Made by a program: the position numbers and the translations under genes | In this document: one piece after another, positions 52,638 through 61,299 of the stretch | Layout: each line of letters opens with the position of its first letter | Position numbering within the stretch: position 1 is the first letter of the stretch | Assembly (NCBI RefSeq): GCF_963662805.1 | Contig: NZ_OY759869.1 | Coordinates: 364,001 to 428,000, forward strand | From: an uncultured Cohaesibacter sp. | GTDB lineage: Bacteria; Pseudomonadota; Alphaproteobacteria; Rhizobiales; Cohaesibacteraceae | Reading direction: 5' to 3' | DNA length: 64,000 nt | Notes under the pieces: model-generated | Told to the model about the DNA's origin: nothing | Database searches by the model: none | Seen by the model: only the letters and a program-made list of their open reading frames with translations

Positions 52638-53293
52638 CGCTGAACGCCGCCCATCACACATTCGACTTCGACCAGTTGACGGCTCATGAAACTTACAAAG
52701 TCATGATCGGGACGATCGTTCCGCGCCCCATTGCCTGGGTCACCACCATCTCACAGGATGGCGTGATAAACGCCGCCCCCTATTCCTTCTTCAACTGCCT
52801 ATCAGCCGATCCGCCCATCCTTGCGCTCGGCGTGGAGAACAAGCCGGACCGCAGCTTTAAGGATACGACCTACAACATTCGCATGACCGACTGCTTCACT
52901 GTGAACATCGTTGATCGTGCCAACATTGAGGCCATGTCGAAGACCGCAGCTGGCTTTGCCCCGGATGTCGACGAACTTCAGATGGCGGGCCTTACCGCCG
53001 CCCCCGGACTCAAAGTCGTATGCCCACGCATTCTCGAGGCTCCAGTTGCTTTCGAATGTGAGCGTTTCTTAGGGATTTCCATCAGTTCGGCCCGCGAGAT
53101 CATCCTTGGTCGGATAGTCATGGCCCATATCCGCGAAGATATCATCGATCCGGCTACTTGCTACTCAGATCATGAAAAACTGGATGCGATCGGTCGCATG
53201 GGCGGCAATGGCTATGCCGGAACCATGGACTATTTTGATCTGCCTACCCCGACTGCCGAACAGGTTCAGGAACTGCAGAAGGCCAAAGGATAG
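52634..53293 (+). CDS. Flavin reductase-like (FMN-binding split barrel) protein
   Basis: A 219-residue protein of the flavin reductase/DIM6/NTAB family. It contains IVPRPIAWVTTISQDGVINAAPYSFF, the flavin-binding start of the split barrel, followed by DRSFKDTTYNIRMTDCFTVNIV. It is ATGA-coupled to the GntR gene and divergent from the deaminase operon. It may supply reduced flavin to a monooxygenase or act itself on a ring compound. No partner monooxygenase is encoded nearby. Confidence 0.88.
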   Translation: MTLNAAHHTFDFDQLTAHETYKVMIGTIVPRPIAWVTTISQDGVINAAPYSFFNCLSADPPILALGVENKPDRSFKDTTYNIRMTDCFTVNIVDRANIEAMSKTAAGFAPDVDELQMAGLTAAPGLKVVCPRILEAPVAFECERFLGISISSAREIILGRIVMAHIREDIIDPATCYSDHEKLDAIGRMGGNGYAGTMDYFDLPTPTAEQVQELQKAKG

Positions 53294-53709
53294 ATCACGT
53301 TCGAGGCGAGGCTGCAGATGGACGTCGTCAGTGCAACACTTGGTACGGATGGCGGCGAAGAAACCGGTACATCGCACGACCGGATATTGTACCAACTAAA
53401 GCTGGCACCGACACGTTTCTTGCGAAAGTTGATCGCGATATAGAAACGTCGCGATGGACGAGTGTAGCCGCATCAAGCCCATCTTGGTTATTCAAGCTTC
53501 TGGTTCACTTTAATGAACTCTGCTCTTGCGGGAACAGGCCTTGTGTGAAGCGGTAGGGAAGGGTCTGAATAGATGGAGAAGGGTTTGTCTGCGACGGCGG
53601 CCTTCAGCAAATACGTCCCTCCCAGCAGGTTGGCTCTTTGCGCTTGAGGCAGGGCTTGCTCAAGAAAGCACGCATCATGTAGGCGCACCTGAATGTCCTC
53701 ACTGCCTTG
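53294..53709. other. Intergenic region before IS element
   Basis: About 415 bases. A minus-strand open frame of 66 codons (53488-53688) has no recognisable motif; it may be the end of a decayed gene. Nothing else is supported. Confidence 0.4.
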
Positions 53710-53766
53710 TGATCCTCCCCCAATGAACTGGTCCGCCGTTATAGTTAGGAAAACGGAGGATTCGAT

Positions 53767-54039
53767 ATGGCGAACAAACGACCAAAGCCAGAGGAACTTG
53801 TCACGAAGTTACGGCAGGTTGAGATCTTGGCGGGGCAGGGGATGTCTCGTCTAGATGCGATCCGACAAATTGGTGTGACTGAGCAGACCTATTACTGATG
53901 GAAGAAAAAGTATGGCGAAATGGGCACAGATCAACTCAAGGAGCTCAAGCGGTTTCAGAAGGAGAGTGAGCGCTTGAGAAAGGCCGTTTCTGATCTGACC
54001 TTGGACAAACTGATCCTGTCTGAAGCTGCGAAGGGCTGA
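53767..54039 (+). pseudogene. IS3-family transposase OrfA with premature stop
   Basis: Ninety codons starting MANKRPKPEELVTKLRQVEI, with the helix-turn-helix ending EQTYY, then TGA at 53896-53898 in place of an arginine codon, then WKKKYGEMGTDQLKELKRFQ and a leucine-zipper-like tail to LILSEAAKG. The stop looks like a single C-to-T change. Confidence 0.85.
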
Positions 54040-54655
54040 AAGTGCTAATGAAACAACCTAAGCGAGGAAGGTTGTGGCTCAATGATGGATCCTGTGTTTG
54101 GCTGAGGCCGGACCACCGAAACCATGTCTGGAGCTGTGCGCTGCCCCGGCAGGCGTTTGCTTGCAAACGCTGAGAGGGGACTTTGTTCATTGCCGAACCG
54201 ATGATGGCAAGGTCTTTCGAACGCTGAATATCATTGATGAGTTCAGTCGGGAATGTCTGGCCATCAAGGTGAAGCGAAAGCTGAACTCGGGAGATGTCAT
54301 CGATGCTTTGAGCGATCTGTTCATCATTCGAGGAGTGCCGGCATTCATTCGGTCTGATAATGGGCCCGAGTTCATTGCTCAAAATGTACGAGATTGGATC
54401 AAAGCTGTCGGAGCAAAGACGGCTTATATCGAGCCGGGATCACCCTGGAGGAACGGTTACTGCGAAAGCGTCAATGCAAGATTCCGAGACGAGTTCTTAA
54501 ATGGAGAGATATTCTACAGCCTGAGGGAAGTGCAGATGCTGATCGAGAAATGGAGGCTGCACTACAACACCAAACGGCCACACAGTGCATTGGGCTATCG
54601 CCCGCCTGCGCCCGAAACCATCATTCTGATAGAACAGAGACCAGCGATACACTAA
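54033..54655 (+). pseudogene. IS3-family transposase OrfB, truncated and interrupted
   Basis: The frame begins mid-protein as GLKVLMKQPKRGRLWLNDGS, fused to the orfA end by a deletion. It is interrupted at 54135-54178 by a 44-base palindromic insert that changes the frame. It then continues DFVHCRTDDGKVFRTLNIID to the stop at 54655. The DDE core is readable: D in DFVHC, D in SDNGPEF, E in NGYCESVN. The N-terminal third is deleted. Confidence 0.85.
54135..54178 (+). repeat. Small palindromic insertion inside transposase gene
   Basis: These 44 bases replace the expected single Tyr codon of the IS3 OrfB text. They contain the perfect hairpin GCGTTTGC-TT-GCAAACGC at 54153-54170. Size and symmetry recall small palindromic elements of alphaproteobacteria. 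No second copy was noticed in this window. Confidence 0.5.
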
Positions 54656-54709
54656 CATTTTATCCGGACCACTAAAGTGGGGCTGATCAGTGTAAGTTAT
54701 TAAAAATAT

Positions 54710-54786
<77 letters not shown>

Positions 54787-54968
54787 CTAGCGCTGATGTC
54801 TTGGCTTGCCTGTCTCGGGCTACACATTGCAAAAGTCTGTTGCTGTTGGTGCGGGCGATATGTGACAGGGTCGCGACACGCGCGGGATATGACGGCTTTC
54901 TTAGCTGATGCTTTGAGCCGGTGCAATCGAAAAGGGGACGATTTTGAAGGCTTTGTGCATATCAAAGT

Positions 54969-56078
54969 CTAGGCGCTTGAGGCGCGGTCGGGAAAGAGTG
55001 CGGCGAGGCCTTGCTTCGAGGCGGGCGCGATGCCGCGCTCGGTGATCAGACCGGTGACGAGGCGGGCCGGGGTGACGTCAAAGGCCGGATTGCCCAACGG
55101 GCTGTCATCGGGGCAGATCTGGACTTGCGAGACGGTGCCGTCGGCGAGCTTGCCCCAGACGTGGGAGACTTCGCGTCCGTCGCGCTCCTCAATGGGAATG
55201 TCGAAGCCATTGTCGATGGTCCAGTCGATGGTCGGCGAGGGCAGGGCGACATAGAAGGGAATGTTGTTGTCGCGGGCAGCGAGCGCCTTCAGGTAGGTGC
55301 CGATCTTGTTGCAGACGTCGCCGGCGGCGGTTGTCCGGTCGGTTCCGACGATGACCAGATCGACCGCACCGTGCTGCATGAGGTGCCCCCCGGCATTGTC
55401 GACGATGAGGGTGTGCGGGACGCTATGGCCGACCATTTCCCATGCGGTGAGCTGGGCGCCCTGATTGCGAGGGCGGGTTTCGTCGACAAAGACATGGACG
55501 GGAATACCTGCTTCGACCGCGTGATAGATGGGCGAGGTGGCTGTGCCCCAGTCGACGGTGGCGAGCCAGCCCGCATTGCAGTGGGTGAGGATGTTGACGG
55601 GGCCAGACTTGCCCGCCTTGGCCTTGTCGTTGGCGATCTTGCGAATGATTTCGAGGCCATGGACACCCATCATGCGGCAGATTTCGACGTCGGCATCGTT
55701 GATCTCGATTGCCTTCGCCATCGCGGCGGGCGCGCGTTCGGATGGCGGGAGAGGGGTGAGATAGCCACGCATTTCATCAAGTGCCCAGCGCAAGTTCACC
55801 GCTGTTGGCCGGGTGGCATAGAGGGTCTTGTAACAACCCTCAAGGCCCTCATCGGAGGCGTCGGCCTGCATGCCGATGGCGACACCGAAGGCGGCCGTTG
55901 CCCCAATGAGCGGTGCGCCCCGGACCCACATGTCGGCGATGGCGCGGGCAACGGTCTCGACGTCCGGCAGGTCAACAATGCGAAACTGATGCGGTAGCCA
56001 GCGCTGATCGATGCATTTGACGGTCGCGTTTTCGGGGTCAAGCCAGATTGTGCGGTGGGGCGTGCCGTTGACTTTCAT
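54969..56078 (-). CDS. mtnA: S-methyl-5-thioribose-1-phosphate isomerase
   Basis: A 369-residue MtnA enzyme of the methionine salvage pathway, converting methylthioribose 1-phosphate to methylthioribulose 1-phosphate. Conserved text includes MWVRGAPLIGATAAFGVAI, the catalytic cysteine in LTHCNAGWLAT and the aspartate in VGTDRTTAAGDVCNKIGTY. Where most MtnA proteins read GADR, this has GTDR. Length is standard. No other methionine-salvage gene is close. It may also serve in related shunts acting on 5-deoxyribose phosphates. Confidence 0.93.
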   Translation of the reverse strand: MKVNGTPHRTIWLDPENATVKCIDQRWLPHQFRIVDLPDVETVARAIADMWVRGAPLIGATAAFGVAIGMQADASDEGLEGCYKTLYATRPTAVNLRWALDEMRGYLTPLPPSERAPAAMAKAIEINDADVEICRMMGVHGLEIIRKIANDKAKAGKSGPVNILTHCNAGWLATVDWGTATSPIYHAVEAGIPVHVFVDETRPRNQGAQLTAWEMVGHSVPHTLIVDNAGGHLMQHGAVDLVIVGTDRTTAAGDVCNKIGTYLKALAARDNNIPFYVALPSPTIDWTIDNGFDIPIEERDGREVSHVWGKLADGTVSQVQICPDDSPLGNPAFDVTPARLVTGLITERGIAPASKQGLAALFPDRASSA

Positions 56079-56137
56079 GCTTCTTTCCTCGCTCAGGACG
56101 GGATGGCCGACTGCCAGTAGTGCTTCTCAGTATTCCT

Positions 56138-57928
56138 TCAGAGTGGCCAGAAGACAAGGATGGCCGGAACGGAAACCACGATAATGATGATTTCGAGCGG
56201 CAGCCCCATGCGCCAATAGTCGCCGAACTTGTAGCCGCCGGGGCCCATGATGAGGGTGTTGTTCTTGTGTCCGATGGGCGTCAGGAACGCGCAGGATGCG
56301 GCCACGGCCACAGCCATCAGGAAGGGGTCGGGGCTGACGTTGAGACGCGTGGCGATCTCGATGGCGATGGGAGCCGCGACGACGGCGGTCGCGGTGTTAT
56401 TGAGCACGTCGGACAGGGTCATGGTGACCACCATCAGAATGGTCAAGACGATGGCCGGGGCGAGGCCGTCCGTGAGGGTGACGATGGAGCCTGCGATGAG
56501 GCTGGTGCCGCCGGAATTCTCAAGGGCGGATCCGAGCGGGATCATCGAGCCCAACAGGACCACCACGGGCCACTCGATGGTGTCGTAGAGTTCGCGCACT
56601 GGCACGATCTGCAGCAAGGCATAGAGCACCACGACGGCGGCGAGCGCGACAGGGAGATAGACAAGGCCGAAGCTGGCGGCAAGGATCGCGGCGGCGAACA
56701 GGGCAACCGCGAGACCGGCGCGGCCATGCTGGGTGAGGGACAGGCCGCGATTGGCGAGCGGCAGACAGCCGAGCCAGCGCACAGTGTCGGCGAGAGCTCC
56801 GGAAGGGCCGAGCAGCAATAGCACATCGCCGGGCTGGATCGGTTCCTTGCGCACCCGGTGATAGACCCGGCGACCCTGACGGGAAATACCGAGCAGGGTG
56901 ACGTTGCGGCGCGATAGGAGGCGCAGCGACATGGACGAGCGTTCGACAATGCGGGCGTCGGCTGGCACGACGCATTCGATCAGCTCCATGCCCTTGGCGG
57001 CTGCGGGGGCCTCTGATGCCTTGCGTTCATAGCCAAGGCCAAGGGAGCCGACGAATTTGTCGATCTGTTCCGGTCCGGCCTCAAGCACGATAATGTCCTT
57101 GGCGCGCAGCTCGGTATTGCGGCTGTTGCCTGCAAGGCGGCGACCGTTGCGGATGACACCAAGGACCGCGACGTCATGCTCTTCGGTTGCCGCGTCGAGA
57201 TCCTTGACCAACTGTCCCTGAGCGGTGCTGTCCTCGGTGACCACGACCTCAGCGATATATTTGCCGATCTCGAACAGCTCCTTGGTTTCGTCGCGGCGTG
57301 CGTTGGCGCCGGGAATGAGCCGCCAGCCGATGAGCGCAATGAACACGGTGCCGATGATCGAGGCGATGATGCCGACCGGGGCAAAGTCGAACATGGCGAA
57401 GGGTTCGCCCAGATGCTGCTCGCGGAAGGATGCGATGATGATGTTGGGCGGTGTGCCGATGAGGGTGATCATGCCGCCCAAAATGGTGCAGAAGGCGAGG
57501 GGCATGAGGGTCAGCGACGGACTGCGCCCCGATTTCTGGGCCGCCTGAATGTCGACGGGCATGAGCAGGGCGAGCGCCGCGACATTGTTCATCACTGCGC
57601 TCAGCAATCCTCCAATGGCACCGATGATCGAAACATGGCTTTGCAGGCTGCGGTCCTCGTCGACAACGAGCGCTGTGATCTTGTCGACCGCGCCGGAGAG
57701 CACCAGACCGCGCGAGACCACCAGCACCAGCGCGACGATCATCGTTGCCGGGTGGCCAAAGCCGGAGAAGGCCTCTTCCTTCGGGACCAGTCCCAACAAG
57801 AGTGCGATGATCAGGGCACCAAAGGCCACGAGGTCATAGCGAACGCGCCCCCAGAGCAGCATGGCAAAGACGAGGCCGAAGAGCGAGAAGAGGGCAATCT
57901 GGTCGAAAGTGAAGGCTGTTGAGGTCAT
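56138..57928 (-). CDS. SLC13/DASS-type transporter with two central TrkA-C domains
   Basis: A 596-residue membrane protein. Hydrophobic blocks at about 10-205 and 410-596 enclose a soluble middle of about 200 residues with two TrkA-C (RCK-C) repeats, ending ELRAKDIIVLEAGPEQIDKF and IQPGDVLLLLGPSGALADTV. Substrate motifs in the two halves are GTPPNIIIASF and SDVLNNTATAVVAAP. This domain layout is the CitT-like SLC13 branch that often carries sulfate, phosphate or dicarboxylates with sodium. It is 59 bases upstream of mtnA on the same strand. Confidence 0.9.
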   Translation of the reverse strand: MTSTAFTFDQIALFSLFGLVFAMLLWGRVRYDLVAFGALIIALLLGLVPKEEAFSGFGHPATMIVALVLVVSRGLVLSGAVDKITALVVDEDRSLQSHVSIIGAIGGLLSAVMNNVAALALLMPVDIQAAQKSGRSPSLTLMPLAFCTILGGMITLIGTPPNIIIASFREQHLGEPFAMFDFAPVGIIASIIGTVFIALIGWRLIPGANARRDETKELFEIGKYIAEVVVTEDSTAQGQLVKDLDAATEEHDVAVLGVIRNGRRLAGNSRNTELRAKDIIVLEAGPEQIDKFVGSLGLGYERKASEAPAAAKGMELIECVVPADARIVERSSMSLRLLSRRNVTLLGISRQGRRVYHRVRKEPIQPGDVLLLLGPSGALADTVRWLGCLPLANRGLSLTQHGRAGLAVALFAAAILAASFGLVYLPVALAAVVVLYALLQIVPVRELYDTIEWPVVVLLGSMIPLGSALENSGGTSLIAGSIVTLTDGLAPAIVLTILMVVTMTLSDVLNNTATAVVAAPIAIEIATRLNVSPDPFLMAVAVAASCAFLTPIGHKNNTLIMGPGGYKFGDYWRMGLPLEIIIIVVSVPAILVFWPL

Positions 57929-58107
57929 ATGAACATCTTTTTACGGGCAATTCGGGACAGTCTAACTGCGCGTTGCGCTGCTGGCCAGCCTTGAGTTGAA
58001 GAAGCTTTCCGGGCGACCTTGTCTTGATGGGAGGTCTATGGCTAATGTGGCGCAATGCAGAGAGCCGCTCACAGGCTGGCTTGCAGGCAACAGGAAGGTG
58101 ACAGGAT

Positions 58108-58791
58108 TTGACAGATCAGGATTTGAGCAACTGGACGGCGCGGAGCTGGCCACCTCGTACTGTGCTGGAGGGACGATATGTCCGGCTTGAGCCCCTTGAT
58201 GCGGATCGGCATGGTGCAGGTCTTTTTGCTGCATCCAATGTGGAGGACAAGGAAACGAAGTTCAAATGGCTGTTTGAAGACCCTCCCAGAGACGAGGCCT
58301 CTTTCATTGAATGGACACGGAAGGAAGCAGCCAAGAGTGACAGTCTTCCTTACGCGGTGATCGATGTTCAAAGCGGCGAGGTTGCTGGTCGCCAGTCACT
58401 GATGCGGATCGATGTGAACAACGGCGTGATCGAGATCGGGGCCATCTATTGGGGCCCTCGCGTGGCGCGCCAGCAGGGGGCGACAGAGGCGCTCTATCTG
58501 TTCATGAAGCATGTGTTTGAGGATCTCGGCTATCGTCGGTTCGAGTGGAAATGCCACAATGACAATGAGCCTTCCAAACGCGCAGCGGAGCGGTTCGGCT
58601 TCAAGTATGAGGGCCTGTTTCGTCAGCATATGGTGATCAAGGGGAAGAACCGGGATACGGCATGGTTCTCGATCCTCGACAAGGAATGGCCGGAGCTGAA
58701 GGCTGGCTATGAAGCTTGGCTCGATCTTGCGAACTTCGATGATCTGGGTGGGCAGCGTCGCGGATTGGCGGCCTATCTCATGCGGGGTTGA
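58108..58791 (+). CDS. GNAT-family N-acetyltransferase (RimJ/RimL type)
   Basis: A 227-residue acetyltransferase. Features: RYVRLEPLDADRHGAGLFAA, the region GVIEIGAIYWGPRVARQQGA that binds acetyl-CoA in place of the usual RGxGxA, and RRFEWKCHNDNEPSKRAAER typical of the RimJ/RimL branch. A TTG start at 58108 follows AGGAAGG. Members acetylate protein N-termini or small amines; the target is unknown. It is divergent from the transporter gene. Confidence 0.88.
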   Translation: MTDQDLSNWTARSWPPRTVLEGRYVRLEPLDADRHGAGLFAASNVEDKETKFKWLFEDPPRDEASFIEWTRKEAAKSDSLPYAVIDVQSGEVAGRQSLMRIDVNNGVIEIGAIYWGPRVARQQGATEALYLFMKHVFEDLGYRRFEWKCHNDNEPSKRAAERFGFKYEGLFRQHMVIKGKNRDTAWFSILDKEWPELKAGYEAWLDLANFDDLGGQRRGLAAYLMRG

Positions 58792-58805
58792 GGGGAATCA
58801 ATCCG

Positions 58806-59501
58806 TCAGCCGGTGATTGCCTCAAGCAAGGCTGGCAGGTCGGCCAGACCCGCGATTTTGTTGTAGCGGGGATGGTCAATCGGCTCGTCGACGTGTTCAA
58901 GGGCCCAGGTCAGATTGTGGGGGATGAAGGCTGCCCAGCCGCCGGTCTCCAGCACGGGCACGATGTCGGATTTTAGTGAATTGCCGACCATCAGCGCACC
59001 GGGGGCCTTGATGTCATGCTGTTTGAAGATCCGCTCGTAGGTTTCGGCCGATTTGTCTGCGACAATCTCGATGGCGTCGAACCGGTCGGCAAGGCCCGAT
59101 TGGGCGATCTTGCGCTCCTGATCGAACAGATCTCCCTTGGTGATCAGGATGAGTTTATAGTCGCCGGACAGGCTGTCGAGGGTCTCTCTGGCGCCGGGGA
59201 TGAGTTCGATGGGATGCTCGAGAAGGTTCTTTCCGATGGCGAGGATGGCGCCGATGGACTGGGCAGAAATGTTGCCTCGGGTCACCTCGATTGCGGTCTC
59301 GATCATCGACAGCATGAAGCCCTTGATGCCATAGCCATAGAGCGCGAGATTGCGCCGTTCCGCCTCGAGCAGGCGCTGTTCGAGATGGTCGGTTTCGGCG
59401 TGATCGGACAGCAGACGGTGAAACTCGCTTTCTGTGAGGCGATAGAATTGCTCGTTCTCCCAAAGAGTGTCATCGGCATCGAAGGCTATCGCTTTGATCA
59501 T
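58806..59501 (-). CDS. HAD-superfamily hydrolase
   Basis: A 231-residue HAD phosphatase. Motif I reads AFDADDTLW (both aspartates present), motif II is LILITKG, motif III lysine lies near KIAQSG, and motif IV is VGNSLKSDIVPVLETGG. The C1 cap is helical (about residues 15-95). The most likely role is a phosphatase on a small metabolite. It converges on the acetyltransferase gene with a 14-base gap. Confidence 0.9.
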   Translation of the reverse strand: MIKAIAFDADDTLWENEQFYRLTESEFHRLLSDHAETDHLEQRLLEAERRNLALYGYGIKGFMLSMIETAIEVTRGNISAQSIGAILAIGKNLLEHPIELIPGARETLDSLSGDYKLILITKGDLFDQERKIAQSGLADRFDAIEIVADKSAETYERIFKQHDIKAPGALMVGNSLKSDIVPVLETGGWAAFIPHNLTWALEHVDEPIDHPRYNKIAGLADLPALLEAITG

Positions 59502-59646
59502 GGCGTCATTGTCTCCTTTGGAGGGTGCTTGCCGTCACTCCAGCTTGCTGTCTTTCACTTGCAAAAAGTGTAACCCGATGTCTGCGATGTTGGGGAGATG
59601 ATAAATAGGCGTGTGTGTTGTTTGCGCTGACTTTTTCAACGCCGGA

Positions 59647-60180
59647 TCAGGCCCCGTCCGTCAGGGCATTTGCCTTGTCCGTATCCAGCAATTCTTCCAT
59701 GAAGATGCTGATCAGCTGAGATCGTCCGTCGACTTCGGCCTTTGCATAGATCTTTGTGCATTGCGCCCGCACGGTGCTCGGTGCGGTTCCGCGGATCCGG
59801 GCGATATCCTCATTGCTGATGCCCTTGAGGATCAGCAGCGCGACGTCATGCTCGGAAGGGGTCAGCTTCCATTTGTCGAAAAAGCTTTCGATCAGATTGG
59901 CCATGTCTCCACGGGCGGCCCGGATGCTGAGATCCATGGCAGCCATGCGGTTGAGCAGTTCGCGCAACTCGTGCATCAGAAAGATGGCCCCGATCATCAG
60001 AGCGACAGCAGCTCCCGTCTCGAGCAGGGTGTGCAGGTCGTCGAGATGATCCCCCTCGTGCAGATCGTAGGCGACATCACCAATGAAAAACAAACCGCAC
60101 AGGGCCTGAAGCAGGATGATGGCGGCGAGTGTCATGGCTCGCCGCTCCTGTTTGACGGTTTGGGTACCTTTGGTGATCAT
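59647..60180 (-). CDS. Membrane-anchored LuxR-type helix-turn-helix protein
   Basis: A 177-residue protein with two hydrophobic segments (about 16-36 and 50-70), a short linker helix and a C-terminal LuxR/GerE helix-turn-helix: LTPSEHDVALLILKGISNED, IARIRGTAPSTVRAQCTKIY. No receiver or ligand domain is present. The ATG at 60180 overlaps the cytochrome stop (TGATG). Being tied to the membrane and to a cytochrome b, it may report membrane redox state to DNA. That function is inference. Confidence 0.85.
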   Translation of the reverse strand: MITKGTQTVKQERRAMTLAAIILLQALCGLFFIGDVAYDLHEGDHLDDLHTLLETGAAVALMIGAIFLMHELRELLNRMAAMDLSIRAARGDMANLIESFFDKWKLTPSEHDVALLILKGISNEDIARIRGTAPSTVRAQCTKIYAKAEVDGRSQLISIFMEELLDTDKANALTDGA

Positions 60181-60755
60181 CAAGCTATCTCACGATTGGG
60201 CGGGATGCGTTTGCGGCCATTGATCATTGCCCGCACCAAATGCACTCCGGATTGTCTGGTTTCGAAGATGACCCCGCCAATATGAAGGACAATGGAGGTC
60301 AAAAGCCAGTTAAATGCGATCTCGTGAAGTTCTTTAACCCATTCCACGCCGAAAAATGCGAGGGTTCCCATCAGGTAGCCGGTGACGCCCATGGTCAGGA
60401 TCGTCAGCCAGATGTTGTAGACCATCAGTGAGCCAAGCGGGTTGTGCGACAGGTGAATGGTATTGTCTCCCTTCAGGATCGCCCGGATGTGGCGTATGGC
60501 GGCGAAGGGATTGGGCGGGAAGGCCGAAAAGCGTGAGTGGGTCGGTCCGAGAAAACCCCAGATGAGGCGAACCACCACAAGACCCGTGGCAAGATAGCCG
60601 ACCCAGTGATGCCAATCATATTCGGGGTCAAGGATCGCGCCATTCAGGAAGATGGTGAGAACGAGGGTCCAGTGGATGAGGCGCACCAATGGATCCCAGA
60701 CGGGGATGTCACGGGAGCTTTCGCCCCCGCCATCCATGTGATGAAGGACCGGCAT
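60180..60755 (-). CDS. Cytochrome b561-type (Ni/Fe-hydrogenase cytochrome b-like) membrane protein
   Basis: A 191-residue membrane protein with four hydrophobic segments. Heme-ligand candidates are H in RLIHWTLV, H in DWHHWVGY, and H in the last helix (SIVLHIGGV). It opens IPVWDPLVRLIHW, typical of the family. It passes electrons between the quinone pool and a periplasmic partner. It lies five bases after the PepSY gene and overlaps the LuxR-like gene. Confidence 0.9.
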   Translation of the reverse strand: MPVLHHMDGGGESSRDIPVWDPLVRLIHWTLVLTIFLNGAILDPEYDWHHWVGYLATGLVVVRLIWGFLGPTHSRFSAFPPNPFAAIRHIRAILKGDNTIHLSHNPLGSLMVYNIWLTILTMGVTGYLMGTLAFFGVEWVKELHEIAFNWLLTSIVLHIGGVIFETRQSGVHLVRAMINGRKRIPPNREIA

Positions 60756-60760
60756 GGGGC

Positions 60761-61030
60761 TTATTTCATCTTCAGTTTGACGGGCTTGCCGGTTTCGGTG
60801 CTGACATAGACTTCGCCCATGGTCTTGTCCTTGACGAAATAGACTTCGATGTTGCCGTCTTCCATTTCCGCCTTGCGAACCTCATAGCCCATCCGGGTAA
60901 GAGAGGCTTTCACCTCGTCCATGCTGGTGCCGAGCATTGTGTCCTTGCTGAGGTCTTCAGCGTGGGCAATCGTTGCGGTGAGAAGCGGGGTTGCGATGAT
61001 GAGGGCGGTCAGCAGGTTGGTCTTGCGCAT
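60761..61030 (-). CDS. PepSY-domain periplasmic protein
   Basis: An 89-residue protein with a signal peptide (about 1-24, LLTALIIATPLLTATIAHA) and one PepSY domain (EVKASLTRMGYEVRKAEMED, IEVYFVKDKTMGEVYVSTET). Such proteins often sit beside cytochrome b561 genes. It heads the three-gene operon. GGACACC-like sequence before the ATG gives a moderate ribosome site. Confidence 0.88.
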   Translation of the reverse strand: MRKTNLLTALIIATPLLTATIAHAEDLSKDTMLGTSMDEVKASLTRMGYEVRKAEMEDGNIEVYFVKDKTMGEVYVSTETGKPVKLKMK

Positions 61031-61240
61031 GTTCGGTGTCCTTTCAATGATGAAGTTGAAACGTGATGGTGGCAGATGATCGGGTCGCCTGCTGCCAACC
61101 GAAATGCCTGTTCGGGGACGGATCGGGAATTGGAAATGCGCTTATATTGCTGGCCGTAAGCGGATGCTTATGAGCAGGTGCCAGAGGGGGGGCTGTGTGA
61201 TCCGGCCTTGCTTTTGGTCTTGTTGGGGGAAGCTGGTCAA

Positions 61241-61279
61241 AGAAAAGCCCCGGTCGAGATGTCTCGGCCGGGGCTTGAG
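61241..61279 (-). terminator. Rho-independent terminator of secA
   Basis: On the minus strand, a nine-base perfect stem AAGCCCCGG / CCGGGGCTT with further inner pairs (CGAGA / TCTCG), followed by TTTCTTT. It lies 21 bases after the secA stop. Confidence 0.85.
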
Positions 61280-61299
61280 CTTTGCGGTTTGCGAGCGGT

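Larger units (their letters stand above)
53710..54689 (+). mobile_element. Degenerate IS3-family insertion sequence
   Basis: An IS of about 980 bases with matching ends: left TGATCCTCCCCCAATGAACT then GGTCCG, right (reversed) TGATCAGCCCCACTTTAGTG then GTCCGG. It holds orfA with an in-frame stop and orfB lacking its first third. Full IS3 elements of this type are near 1.2-1.3 kb, so about 0.3 kb is missing. A small palindromic insertion lies inside orfB. It cannot move on its own. The right end is 20 bases from the tRNA-Arg gene. Confidence 0.85.

Noticed and set aside
53488..53688. Minus-strand open frame of 66 codons before the IS
   Set aside because: No recognised motif or good start; could be a decayed gene end but cannot be supported.
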